Shown in pieces: positions 1 through 5,915 of a stretch of DNA of 10,063 nt. The DNA is taken from the NCBI GenBank assembly GCA_013152075.1, contig JAADHD010000339.1, positions 1-10,063 of the forward strand. Reading direction: 5' to 3'. Below the pieces are notes generated by a model, which was not told the origin of the DNA, made no database searches, and saw nothing but the letters and a program-made list of their open reading frames with translations. The position numbers and the translations under genes were made by a program. The DNA comes from Verrucomicrobiota bacterium. GTDB taxonomy: Bacteria > Verrucomicrobiota > Verrucomicrobiia > Verrucomicrobiales > DEV007. Each line of letters begins with the position of its first letter. Within the stretch, counting starts at the first letter, position 1.

Positions 1-101
1 AATGTCTGATCACAGACGTCCCTGAGCCAGAAGCAGCTGAAGACCACGGCGGTCATGACCACGGAATGGGTGGCATGGGCGGCATGGGCGGCATGATGTA
101 A
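1..101 (+). CDS. groL: GroEL chaperonin, C-terminal end only (partial)
   Basis: The window opens inside the gene; the reading frame begins at base 3 and ends with TAA at 99-101. The 32 visible codons encode CLITDVPEPEAAEDHG, followed by a His/Gly stretch and a tail of GGM repeats ending in MM. The phrase ITDVPEP and the GGM tail are diagnostic of the GroEL C-terminus. The disordered GGM tail projects into the folding cavity of the ring in this family. GroEL is the cytosolic ATP-dependent folding chamber that works with GroES, which should lie upstream if a groES-groEL operon exists here. A slight oddity is the HGGHDHG segment before the tail, a possible His-rich metal-binding patch. Two terminators follow directly, so this is the end of its transcription unit. 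Confidence 0.95.
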   Translation, partial: CLITDVPEPEAAEDHGGHDHGMGGMGGMGGMM

Positions 102-114
102 GATTAGTCAAAGC

Positions 115-144
115 GGCACCTGCCTTCTAGGCGGGTGCCCTTTT
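115..144 (+). terminator. First rho-independent terminator after groEL
   Basis: Bases 115-124 (GGCACCTGCC) pair with 130-139 (GGCGGGTGCC) as a 10-bp stem containing one G-U pair, with loop TTCTA. A short run CTTTT follows at 140-144. It begins 13 bases after the groEL stop codon. Confidence 0.8.
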
Positions 145-171
145 GCTGACAACATCTACTGTCAAAAATTC

Positions 172-204
172 AATCGGACGGGCGCAAGCTCGTCCGATTT
201 TTTT
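172..204 (+). terminator. Second terminator, probably bidirectional
   Basis: Bases 172-183 (AATCGGACGGGC) pair with 188-199 as a 12-bp stem with one G-U pair, closed by a GNRA-type GCAA loop. A T-run extends to 204 on the plus strand. On the minus strand the same stem is followed by GAATTTTTG. It can therefore end both groEL transcription from the left and hicA transcription from the right. It is a stronger hairpin than the one at 115-144. Confidence 0.88.
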
Positions 205-243
205 GTGGCGACAGCTCGCCTATTGCCATCCGAATCGGCGCAA

Positions 244-465
244 TCAATTTATGAAATCTTCGACTGTGAGACCACTCTGACGGATGATCGACCTCAGTGT
301 CCCTGTCCTAAGCTCTTTGTGGTTGGGCACTGGAACCGTGATGCTTGTATCAGTAAACTTCCGTTGCATGATAATGTGGCTCCCTCGTTGACGAACATCG
401 GCAAATCCGTGTGAGGTGAGAATCTTACACACTTTCTTTCCTGATAAAACAGGCAAGCTAGGCAA
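244..465 (-). CDS. hicA: HicA-family toxin (mRNA interferase)
   Basis: A 73-residue protein of the HicA/YcfA family, small dsRBD-like toxins that cut mRNA and block translation until bound by HicB. The family hallmarks are clear: LPVLSGKKVCKILTSHGF near the N-terminus, then RQRGSHIIMQR, which holds the catalytic His of the family (H30) in the conserved G-S-H motif, then TVPVPNHKELRTGTLRSIIRQ with the second conserved His. The start is a TTG at 463-465. It is chosen because family members begin about four residues before LPVLSG and because a GGAGGT Shine-Dalgarno sequence (minus strand, 471-476) lies 5 bases upstream. It overlaps the hicB stop by 8 bases, so the two genes are translationally coupled. 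Unusually, hicB precedes hicA here; many HicAB loci have the toxin first. The rare TTG start may keep toxin output below antitoxin output. Confidence 0.9.
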   Translation of the reverse strand: MPSLPVLSGKKVCKILTSHGFADVRQRGSHIIMQRKFTDTSITVPVPNHKELRTGTLRSIIRQSGLTVEDFIN

Positions 466-679
466 CTCGAACCTCCAGTGAGGTAACGAAAGATTCGCTC
501 GACAAACGCTGGTTCACTTCGGATTCGGATGCGCACTCGAAAAAAAGTTCCACCGCCTCACGAAGATTGGATTTCGCCTCCTCCACCGTATCTCCCTGCG
601 AAGCGACATCAACCTCCGGACAAAGTGCGACAAAACCGTCACCTTCCCGAGTAAGAAGCGCTGTGAGTGATTTAGTCAT
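458..679 (-). CDS. hicB: HicB-family antitoxin
   Basis: A 73-residue HicB-type antitoxin. It opens with MTKSLTALLTREGDGFVALC, continues through CPEVDVASQGDTVEEAKSNL and REAVELFFE, and matches the partly degraded RNase H-like fold of HicB proteins that wrap and neutralise HicA. The ATG at 677-679 is preferred over a TTG at 698-700 because family members start just before the beta strand T-A-L. No strong ribosome binding site precedes it. The protein ends soon after the domain (SFVTSLEVRVA), and I see no separate C-terminal helix-turn-helix or ribbon-helix-helix, which many HicBs use to bind their operator. DNA binding is therefore uncertain. It lies upstream of hicA in the same operon with an 8-base overlap. 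A promoter-like pair and a dyad lie just upstream at 686-731. Confidence 0.88.
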   Translation of the reverse strand: MTKSLTALLTREGDGFVALCPEVDVASQGDTVEEAKSNLREAVELFFECASESEVNQRLSSESFVTSLEVRVA

Positions 680-685
680 GAGCAA

Positions 686-714
686 AAGATACGATAGCAA
701 TCACAAAAAATCAA
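686..714 (-). promoter_or_regulatory. Putative hicBA promoter
   Basis: On the minus strand TTGATT (709-714) and TATCTT (686-691) are separated by exactly 17 bases, each matching the sigma-70 consensus at four of six positions. The -10-like box ends only 6 bases before the hicB ATG, so transcription from it would give an almost leaderless mRNA, in line with the missing Shine-Dalgarno sequence. The boxes are weak, and chance is possible in AT-rich DNA. Confidence 0.35.
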
Positions 715-731
715 CGCCACTTACAGCGTTG
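705..731 (-). terminator. Terminator-like dyad upstream of hicB (alternatively an operator)
   Basis: Read on the minus strand, CAACGC (726-731) and GCGTTG (712-717) form a perfect 6-bp inverted repeat with an 8-base loop, followed by A and six T (705-710). The layout fits a rho-independent terminator for the leftward phoH cluster, whose last stop is at 916. The right arm overlaps the -35-like TTGATT of hicB. In a toxin-antitoxin locus such a dyad could equally be the autoregulatory operator. Confidence 0.4.
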
Positions 732-740
732 CCAAAGGCC

Positions 741-945
741 GCCCCCTCCTCTTCCCATCTCTTCACTTCATCATTTTTAGTTCCTTGTTCGACATTCGAT
801 ATTCATCCCCCTTCACTTCACGATCTTCATGGCGCATTTTTTCTCCCAGGTCCAGGCCAATTCGGCGGACGAGCGAGCCGCTCATCCCTACCAAGAACTA
901 TTAACCTACATCCTCCTATTCGCGTTTATTCGCGTCCATTCGCGG
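741..945. repeat. Mosaic of short dispersed-repeat-like fragments
   Basis: This gene-free stretch looks assembled from short repeat pieces. CTTCACTTCA occurs at 761-770 and again at 811-820. Bases 791-806 on the plus strand read GACATTCGATATTCAT. Bases 864-888 contain GCGGACGAGCGAGCCGCTCA. Three 10-bp units ending in ATTCGCG close it at 915-944. From memory, A/G-rich fragments of the GAATATCGAATGTCGAAC and GCGAATGGACGCGAATAAAC type recur between genes in Verrucomicrobiota genomes; I cannot confirm this here. A 40-codon minus-strand ORF (763-885) runs through it but looks like translated repeat rather than a gene. Confidence 0.5.
915..944. repeat. Three tandem 10-bp units (NNNATTCGCG)
   Basis: The plus strand reads CCTATTCGCG, TTTATTCGCG and TCCATTCGCG back to back, so seven of ten positions are identical in all three units. 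The array overlaps the 3' end of the phoH reading frame (stop at 916-918) and encodes its last residues. The period is close to one helical turn. Confidence 0.8.
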
Positions 946-1965
946 TTCTCCCTCTCCCCGCTTTTCATACGCCGCGATAATCCGCTCCACCACCGGATGC
1001 CGCACCACATCGCTGCGATCAAATTGAGCGAAGGTAATCCCCTCTGTCTCCCTCAACAACTCCATCGCCTCCAGCAATCCCGACTGATTTCGCGGACGCA
1101 GATCGATCTGTGAAGGATCACCGGTCACCACACATTTCGACTCCTCTCCAAGCCGGGTAAGAAACATCAACATCTGCTCTTTCGTCGCATTCTGCCCCTC
1201 GTCCAAAATCACATAAGCCCGATTCAAGGTGCGGCCCCTCATGTAAGCCAAGGGTGCCACTTCAATCAGGTTTTTATCAATAAGCTTCTGCGCCTCGTCA
1301 GCTTCAAGCATCTCGTATAGGGCATCATAAAGCGGGCGTAGATAAGGAAAAACTTTCTCCTGCAAATCACCGGGCAGAAAACCCAGAGCCTCCCCCGCTT
1401 CAACCGCCGGTCGAGTCATGATAATGCGATCGATTTTACGATCCTTCAATTGCTGCAGAGCGTGCGCCATAGCCAGAAAGGTCTTCCCCGTGCCCGCTGG
1501 ACCAAGCCCGAACACCACCTCATATTGCTGGAGAGCTTTTAAATACTTCAATTGCCCACCCGTACGCGGCATGACCGGGGCTTTGGTGGCAGATCCCAAT
1601 AACCGTAAATCCGCAAGTTCATCCAATGACCCCGCCCGCACCAGTCCGGCTTTGCCATCCCGCTCTTCACCATCACTCCCCTGCGCTTGCTCCATCGCCA
1701 GGCGAAAGGTATGAGCTCCGATCTCTCCGCCTTTTCGACGCACAGATTCCAGAGCTTCGAACACCGACTTGGCTTTGAGCACTTTTCCGACGTCACCTTC
1801 GATTTTCAACCATCCATCTCGGGTGATTACCTTGACCGAAAAATATTCCTCAAGTTGCTTCAACAACCCCAGATCATTGGCGAATAAGGACTGCAGAAAA
1901 TGAGGGTTTTCAAAGGTCAGCGTTTCTGACGCTTGATTCGAAGTTTTATCGACCTGGGTTTCCAT
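916..1965 (-). CDS. phoH: PhoH-like (YbeZ-type) P-loop NTPase
   Basis: A 349-residue PhoH-family ATPase, cytosolic, linked in this family to RNA metabolism and ribosome maturation together with YbeY. Residues about 15-95 match the N-terminal KH-like RNA-binding part (LTFENPHFLQSLFANDLGLL, then VKVITRDGWLKIEGD). The helicase-like core carries Walker A GPAGTGKT (155-162), MTRPAVEAGEALGFLPGD (183-200), Walker B VILDEGQN (252-259), the sensor-like TGDPSQIDL (281-289) and the C-terminal RSDVVRHPVVERIIAAYE. All family motifs are intact and the length is normal. The ATG at 1963-1965 follows the upstream stop by 5 bases, so it is the last gene of a leftward cluster. The final residues GEPRMDANKRE are encoded by the intergenic repeat at 915-944, so the tail is probably not native. 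In many bacteria the ybeY gene follows directly; here ybeY is about 6 kb away. Confidence 0.95.
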   Translation of the reverse strand: METQVDKTSNQASETLTFENPHFLQSLFANDLGLLKQLEEYFSVKVITRDGWLKIEGDVGKVLKAKSVFEALESVRRKGGEIGAHTFRLAMEQAQGSDGEERDGKAGLVRAGSLDELADLRLLGSATKAPVMPRTGGQLKYLKALQQYEVVFGLGPAGTGKTFLAMAHALQQLKDRKIDRIIMTRPAVEAGEALGFLPGDLQEKVFPYLRPLYDALYEMLEADEAQKLIDKNLIEVAPLAYMRGRTLNRAYVILDEGQNATKEQMLMFLTRLGEESKCVVTGDPSQIDLRPRNQSGLLEAMELLRETEGITFAQFDRSDVVRHPVVERIIAAYEKRGEGEPRMDANKRE

Positions 1966-1970
1966 AGTTG

Positions 1971-2461
1971 CTACCGATAGCCATAAACCAAAGCCCAGTT
2001 CAGATCCCCCCCCTTCGCCTCCTTGCCCTTTTTTCGACTCACCGAAATTTTGACGAGATAAGTGCCTGTTTTTACCGGCAAAACTCTGGCGCCGGATGTT
2101 CCCTTCTTTGAAAATTTCTCCAAAGCCACGGTATTACCTCCGTCATCAAAAATTTCCACTTCCAACAAATGCGCCCCCTCGGGAATCGCTGCCCAAAACC
2201 AATATTCGTTACCCCGAAACAACTGATGTTTGACCACTTTATACTCTCCGCTTTTAAGCGTTCCACTCCAGTGCTCCTTTCTGAGTTTAAAACCTTTCTC
2301 GGAATACTCAGCCGCCAGCTTCTGCAAAATCGCAGCAACATTCGCTTCCGAGAAAGCATGCAAGCTTGCAAGCTTGTCCCGCCATGAAAAATTAGCCCTG
2401 CTGACAACCACAACACCCCGATCCACACCACAAATTTTTTATTGCCTAAAATGTTCACCAT
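1971..2461 (-). CDS. Small secreted protein of unknown function, apparently frameshifted by an 8-bp duplication
   Basis: I do not recognise the family. An ATG at 2459-2461, three bases after the upstream stop, opens a frame coding MVNILGNKKFVVWIGVLW and then LSAGLIFHGGTSL: a textbook signal peptide with a basic n-region and a hydrophobic core. That frame then turns into shadow sequence. The protein-like remainder (from HAFSEANVAAILQKL to LNWALVYGYR, stop at 1971-1973) lies in another frame, which alone could only start at a GTG (2424-2426) with no ribosome site. The switch point is a tandem duplication of GCAAGCTT at 2360-2375. Removing one 8-base copy joins both parts into a 160-residue ORF with a plausible cleavage site (SLHA then FSEAN). 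The mature part, with WFWAAIPEGAHLLEVEIFDD and TGTYLVKISV, resembles a secreted beta-sandwich such as pre-peptidase C-terminal domains. It may be a mutation, a switchable locus or a sequencing artefact. Confidence 0.7.
2360..2376. repeat. Tandem duplication of an 8-bp unit (GCAAGCTT x2)
   Basis: GCAAGCTT occurs at 2360-2367 and 2368-2375, followed by the G of a partial third unit. Each unit contains the palindrome AAGCTT, and AAGCTTGCAAGCTT (2362-2375) is itself a perfect 14-bp palindrome. The period of 8 is not a multiple of three, so gain or loss of one unit shifts the reading frame of the minus-strand gene at exactly the signal-peptide cleavage region. Confidence 0.9.
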
Positions 2462-2464
2462 GAT

Positions 2465-3304
2465 TCAGCTTTTTTCATCTTCAGCTTTATCAAAATAAAA
2501 GCGCTCCAATAGTTTATCACATACCTCGCCAATCCTCGATACCGCCCCTTCTGATATCTCCCCCTGCCCATCCAGCATGACACTTTGAATCTCAGCCAAA
2601 CCGGCATGAATAGCCTTCACATCTGCCTGGTCGCGGATTTCGGGTTTCATCGCTGCGATCACCTTCTGGAAATGACTCGCCAAGTCAGGTTGATTGAGCA
2701 ACTCCGAGCGATCACTGCTATAAGATTCTGCGATCAATCGAGTCAACGCTCTCGTGCCACGCAACCACCCGCCCAGACTGACCAGATCGGCAATGTCCTC
2801 GTCGCGCATTTTTTCCATGGTGCGTTTCACCGTTGCCTGTGTCTGATCAAAACCTCTTCGCACTGCATTCCAGTCACTGATTCTCGCCGAATCAATAATG
2901 CTCTGGCTGTGTGGCAAAACCGCATCTTGTAAGCCCAGCGTATCAGCCAGGCGTAGCACCTTCCGTCCGGTATCCTGAATCGCCTGCTTGTCCTCCGCTT
3001 CAACCGCTACAAAGCCCTCTGCCACCGCGCAGCCGAATACAAGGGCAAGCACCACCCGATCTGAGGAGACCTTGCGTTTAGGGATCGCTACCTCACTGCC
3101 CCAGTCCTGTTCTCCCAGCTTCCCTAATACGGAGAATATTTCGCCCGGCACTGGAATCACCACTTGCTCCACAATCGCTCCAGGGAATTTTTTGAGATCC
3201 AAACCTTTATCAGTCTGCTTTTCCGATTGGGATTGCACTGAGCTCGATATGAAAATTGCCGCAAAAAAACAAACACACGTTTTTCTATGGCTCACTATCT
3301 TCAC
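2465..3304 (-). CDS. Secreted alpha-helical protein of unknown function
   Basis: A 279-residue protein I cannot assign. Residues 1-27 look like a signal peptide: MKIVSHRK is the basic n-region, CVCFFAAIFISSSV the hydrophobic core, and VQSQS a possible cleavage region, giving export from the cytoplasm. The mature part is rich in charged helices (LHS-like QAIQDTGRKVLRLADTLGL at about 108-126, a region with VKRTMEKMRDEDIADLVSLG at 159-178, and a C-terminal helix pair from about 222). There is one short hydrophobic stretch, VVLALVFGCAVAEGFVAV (84-101), which could be a membrane-associated hairpin or a buried helix. I see no catalytic motif. The start is a GTG (3302-3304) without a clear Shine-Dalgarno sequence; no in-frame ATG lies upstream. 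It sits two bases after a possible 48-codon ORF and three bases before the next small secreted gene, so it belongs to the leftward cluster ending in phoH. A periplasmic or envelope role is an inference. Confidence 0.85.
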   Translation of the reverse strand: MKIVSHRKTCVCFFAAIFISSSVQSQSEKQTDKGLDLKKFPGAIVEQVVIPVPGEIFSVLGKLGEQDWGSEVAIPKRKVSSDRVVLALVFGCAVAEGFVAVEAEDKQAIQDTGRKVLRLADTLGLQDAVLPHSQSIIDSARISDWNAVRRGFDQTQATVKRTMEKMRDEDIADLVSLGGWLRGTRALTRLIAESYSSDRSELLNQPDLASHFQKVIAAMKPEIRDQADVKAIHAGLAEIQSVMLDGQGEISEGAVSRIGEVCDKLLERFYFDKAEDEKS

Positions 3305-3306
3305 AC

Positions 3307-3453
3307 TTAAATTTGTTCGGCTTCTCGAGTAATCAAACGACTCATCGCCCGATCCCCCTCATCTATTTTTCCCCCGATACCGACAAGTTCAATAGCTTGA
3401 ATGCATAAGGATATAAATCGACCATTGCAGACAACCGCGTCGGTATCAATCAA
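3307..3453 (-). CDS. Possible small protein, 48 residues, at the head of the leftward cluster
   Basis: On the minus strand an open frame runs from a TTG at 3451-3453 to TAA at 3307-3309 and encodes MIDTDAVVCNGRFISLCIQA, then IELVGIGGKIDEGD, then RAMSRLITREAEQI. I do not recognise it. Reasons to take it seriously: the composition is protein-like, AAGGA (minus strand, 3466-3470) lies about 12 bases upstream, and its stop is only two bases before the GTG of the following secreted-protein gene, matching the 3- and 5-base gaps further down the same cluster. Reasons for doubt: the start is TTG, the ribosome site is distant, and open frames of 48 codons arise by chance. It contains two Cys (C9, C17) but no metal-binding pattern. 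An upstream frame stop (TGA) limits it to at most about 51 codons. Confidence 0.4.
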   Translation of the reverse strand: MIDTDAVVCNGRFISLCIQAIELVGIGGKIDEGDRAMSRLITREAEQI

Positions 3454-3497
3454 AAGAGTATCTCAGTCCTTGCAGTTTCTCCGATACAAGGCAATAA

Positions 3498-4280
3498 ATG
3501 CGCATGACCCTTGCCTCAAACACTAAAGTTCTGGGAATTATCCCCGCACGATGGGGTTCTACTCGTTTTCCCGGCAAACCGCTGCACCTTATCGGCGGTA
3601 AACCTCTCATCCAGCATGTATGGGAGCGTTGCTCTTTATGCCAAAACCTCGACGCCTGTGTTGTCGCCACTGATGATGATCGCATTGCTGAAGCGGTGAC
3701 TGCATTCGGTGGAGAAGTCGTGCTCACTGCCTCAGACCACCCCAGCGGCACGGATCGTATTGCTGAAGTCGCCCGGACTCGGGAAGATTTTGCCTATGTG
3801 ATCAATATTCAGGGAGATGAACCCCTCATCAGCCCAGATCTCATCGACCAGCTGGCACAAACACTCATCGATAATCCCGACTGCGAAATGGTAACGGCCG
3901 CCAATCCGATGAATTTTGGGGCGCCCGAACACGACGACCCGAATATCGTCAAAGTCGTGCTCGACCACCAATCCAACGCCCTGTATTTTTCGCGCAGCGC
4001 CATCCCTTTCCCTCGCAGCCCTCCTGCAGACGGCGACACGAGCAGGCCCCAGCCCCTTCAAATATTACGCCACAAAGGCATTTATGGCTTCACCCGCTCC
4101 TTTCTGCTGAAATTCGTCAGCTGGAAACCTTCGGCACTGGAGATGTGCGAACAACTGGAACAATTGCGAGCTTTGGAAAATGGGGCAAAAATAAACGTTA
4201 TTATTACCACAGATGACTCACCAGGGATTGACACGCCCGAACAAGCGGACATAATGCAACGACAGTTTTTGACTGAATGA
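3498..4280 (+). CDS. kdsB: 3-deoxy-manno-octulosonate cytidylyltransferase (CMP-Kdo synthetase)
   Basis: A 260-residue cytosolic nucleotidyltransferase that activates Kdo with CTP to CMP-Kdo, the donor used by WaaA to build the inner core of LPS. Motifs in order: the nucleotide-binding IIPARWGSTRFPGKPL (14-29), NIQGDEPLI with metal-binding Asp107 of the family (103-111), ALYFSRSAIPFPR (161-173), HKGIYGF (192-198), the conserved LEQLRALENG (220-229) and GIDTPEQ (243-249) with the second conserved Asp. The length is near the usual 245-255. The ATG at 3498 is chosen because AAGG (3488-3491) lies 6 bases upstream; the ATG at 3504 would leave 12. Its TGA overlaps the pyrG ATG by 4 bases (ATGA). 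The gene implies an LPS-bearing outer membrane. Confidence 0.96.
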   Translation: MRMTLASNTKVLGIIPARWGSTRFPGKPLHLIGGKPLIQHVWERCSLCQNLDACVVATDDDRIAEAVTAFGGEVVLTASDHPSGTDRIAEVARTREDFAYVINIQGDEPLISPDLIDQLAQTLIDNPDCEMVTAANPMNFGAPEHDDPNIVKVVLDHQSNALYFSRSAIPFPRSPPADGDTSRPQPLQILRHKGIYGFTRSFLLKFVSWKPSALEMCEQLEQLRALENGAKINVIITTDDSPGIDTPEQADIMQRQFLTE

Positions 4281-5884
4281 AATACATTTTTGTAACCGGT
4301 GGTGTTGTCAGTTCTCTAGGAAAAGGGCTCGCCGCCGCTTCTCTGGGAACCTTGCTCGAAAAACGTGGTCTGAAGGTGATTCTTCAGAAGTTCGATCCCT
4401 ATCTTAACGTTGATCCTGGCACGATGAGTCCTTTCCAACACGGAGAGGTTTATGTGCTCGACGACGGCGCGGAAACTGATCTGGACCTCGGCCATTATGA
4501 GCGTTTTACCAACTGCACTTTGTCCAAGCTGAATAATCTCACCAGCGGACAAGTTTACGAAAGCGTCATCCGCAAGGAGCGGCGCGGCGACTACCTCGGC
4601 GCAACCGTTCAGGTGATTCCACATGTCACCGACGAGATCAAAAATCGCATTCATAAAGTCGCCAGAGAAATGGATGGCGACATCATCATCACTGAAATCG
4701 GTGGCACCACAGGGGATATCGAAGGCCTGCCTTTCCTCGAAGCCATGCGTCAATTCAATGATGAGGTGGGCTCGGAAAACGTCTTGTTCATTCATGCCAC
4801 CCTCGTCCCTTTCATTCGTGCCGCAGGTGAGCTCAAGACCAAACCCACCCAACAGAGTGTTGCCAAACTCAGGGAAATTGGTATTCAGCCGCAAATCATC
4901 CTCTGTCGTGCAGAGCAAGAAGTGGATGACGAGTTGCGGTCAAAAATCTCGATGTTCTGCAACCTTCCGAAATCCAATGTGATACAATTCCTGGATCTCG
5001 AACACACCATTTACGAAGCCCCTCTCGAGCTTCGCAAAGAACGTTTTGACCAGATCGTTTGTGATGCTCTCGGGCTTGACCTCCCAGATCCTGATCTCTC
5101 CGAATGGAAATCATTTGTGAACCGGATCATTCATCCATCAAATGAAATACGGATCGCCGTAGTGGGCAAATACATCGAACTCCAGGATGCCTACAAAAGC
5201 ATTTACGAAGCGCTCACGCATGCCGGGGCCTCCAATGACTGCCGGGTCAGCATTGTCAGACTCGACTCTAAAGAAATCGTTGCTGATGGAGCGGCTGCTC
5301 ACCTTTCCGATCTTCATGGCATTCTGATCCCAGGAGGCTTCGGAGAGCGAGGGATCGAAGGCAAGGTTGCTGCCGCCCAATACGCCCGGGAAAACAACAT
5401 TCCCTATTTTGGTCTCTGCCTGGGAATGCAAATCGCCACCATCGAGTTTGCTCGCAATGTTTGCGGATTGGAAAACGCCAATAGCTCAGAGTTCGACCCC
5501 GATACCCCGCACCCGGTCATCTGCCTGCTGGAGGAACAAAAAGACGTCGACGAAAAAGGGGGCTCCATGCGCCTCGGCACCTGGGAAACCCTGCTCACCA
5601 AAGGGAGTCGTTCCCAGGAACTCTACGGTAGTGACAAGGTCAATGAACGTCACCGCCACCGTTACGAATTTAATCAGGACTACCGCCAGCAAATGGAAGA
5701 GGCGGGCCTGCTCATTGCCGGCACCTCACCTGACGGCACCCTCACCGAAATCATCGAACTTCCCGAACATCCTTTTTTCGTTGCCTCCCAGTTCCATCCG
5801 GAATTTCGCTCCCGCCCCAACAAACCCCATCCACTCTTCGCCGGCTTCGTCAAAGCTGGCCTGGAGTGTGCGAAAAAAGCGTGA
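4277..5884 (+). CDS. pyrG: CTP synthase (glutamine-hydrolysing)
   Basis: A 535-residue, full-length CTP synthase that converts UTP, ATP and glutamine to CTP, the last step of pyrimidine nucleotide synthesis. The N-terminal synthetase domain begins KYIFVTGGVVSSLGKG (2-17, P-loop), with DPYLNVDPGTMSPFQHGEV (40-58), GAETDLDLGHYERF (64-77) and ITEIGGTTGDIEG (138-150). The class I glutamine amidotransferase domain starts near residue 290 (IRIAVVGKY), with LIPGGFGERG (350-359) and the nucleophile Cys381 in FGLCLGMQ. His507 and Glu509 in QFHPEF complete the catalytic triad. All key residues are present. Translation is coupled to kdsB through the ATGA overlap, which ties CTP supply to the CTP-using KdsB reaction. 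No terminator is visible in the 31 bases before the next gene. Confidence 0.98.
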   Translation: MKYIFVTGGVVSSLGKGLAAASLGTLLEKRGLKVILQKFDPYLNVDPGTMSPFQHGEVYVLDDGAETDLDLGHYERFTNCTLSKLNNLTSGQVYESVIRKERRGDYLGATVQVIPHVTDEIKNRIHKVAREMDGDIIITEIGGTTGDIEGLPFLEAMRQFNDEVGSENVLFIHATLVPFIRAAGELKTKPTQQSVAKLREIGIQPQIILCRAEQEVDDELRSKISMFCNLPKSNVIQFLDLEHTIYEAPLELRKERFDQIVCDALGLDLPDPDLSEWKSFVNRIIHPSNEIRIAVVGKYIELQDAYKSIYEALTHAGASNDCRVSIVRLDSKEIVADGAAAHLSDLHGILIPGGFGERGIEGKVAAAQYARENNIPYFGLCLGMQIATIEFARNVCGLENANSSEFDPDTPHPVICLLEEQKDVDEKGGSMRLGTWETLLTKGSRSQELYGSDKVNERHRHRYEFNQDYRQQMEEAGLLIAGTSPDGTLTEIIELPEHPFFVASQFHPEFRSRPNKPHPLFAGFVKAGLECAKKA

Positions 5885-5915
5885 TAAAACTGAACTCATT
5901 TATTCAAATTTTAAC

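Noticed and set aside
763..885. 40-codon minus-strand ORF starting MSGSLVRRIGLDL
   Set aside because: It lies wholly within the repeat-fragment mosaic and reads as translated repeat; no ribosome site or family resemblance.
915..944. CRISPR-like array
   Set aside because: Only three directly abutting 10-bp units, no spacers and no cas genes.
567..1113. Plus-strand ORFs 567-980 and 829-1113
   Set aside because: They are antisense to hicB, the repeats and phoH, with low-complexity Ser/Pro/His/Leu composition typical of shadows.
2355..2376. GCATGCAAGCTTG resembles a cloning polylinker (SphI-HindIII)
   Set aside because: The match is only 13 bases of overlapping palindromes inside otherwise continuous coding sequence, and the flanks do not continue as vector. 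Chance is the simpler reading, although read-level checking would settle it.
2072..2387. ORF continuing the signal-peptide frame (2072-2461) as a complete gene
   Set aside because: After the repeat at 2360-2375 this frame is a Cys/Trp/Arg-rich shadow; the other frame has the protein-like sequence and its stop matches the phoH junction.
3388..3417. TTCAAT-18-TATAAA as a kdsB promoter on the plus strand
   Set aside because: The -35 match is only three of six, it lies 80 bases from kdsB and inside the possible small ORF; too weak to list.
5367..5915. Upstream extension of the secreted protein frame (5367-6413) as one 348-residue protein
   Set aside because: The first 183 residues overlap pyrG in another frame and are a shadow; the real start is the signal peptide at 5916.
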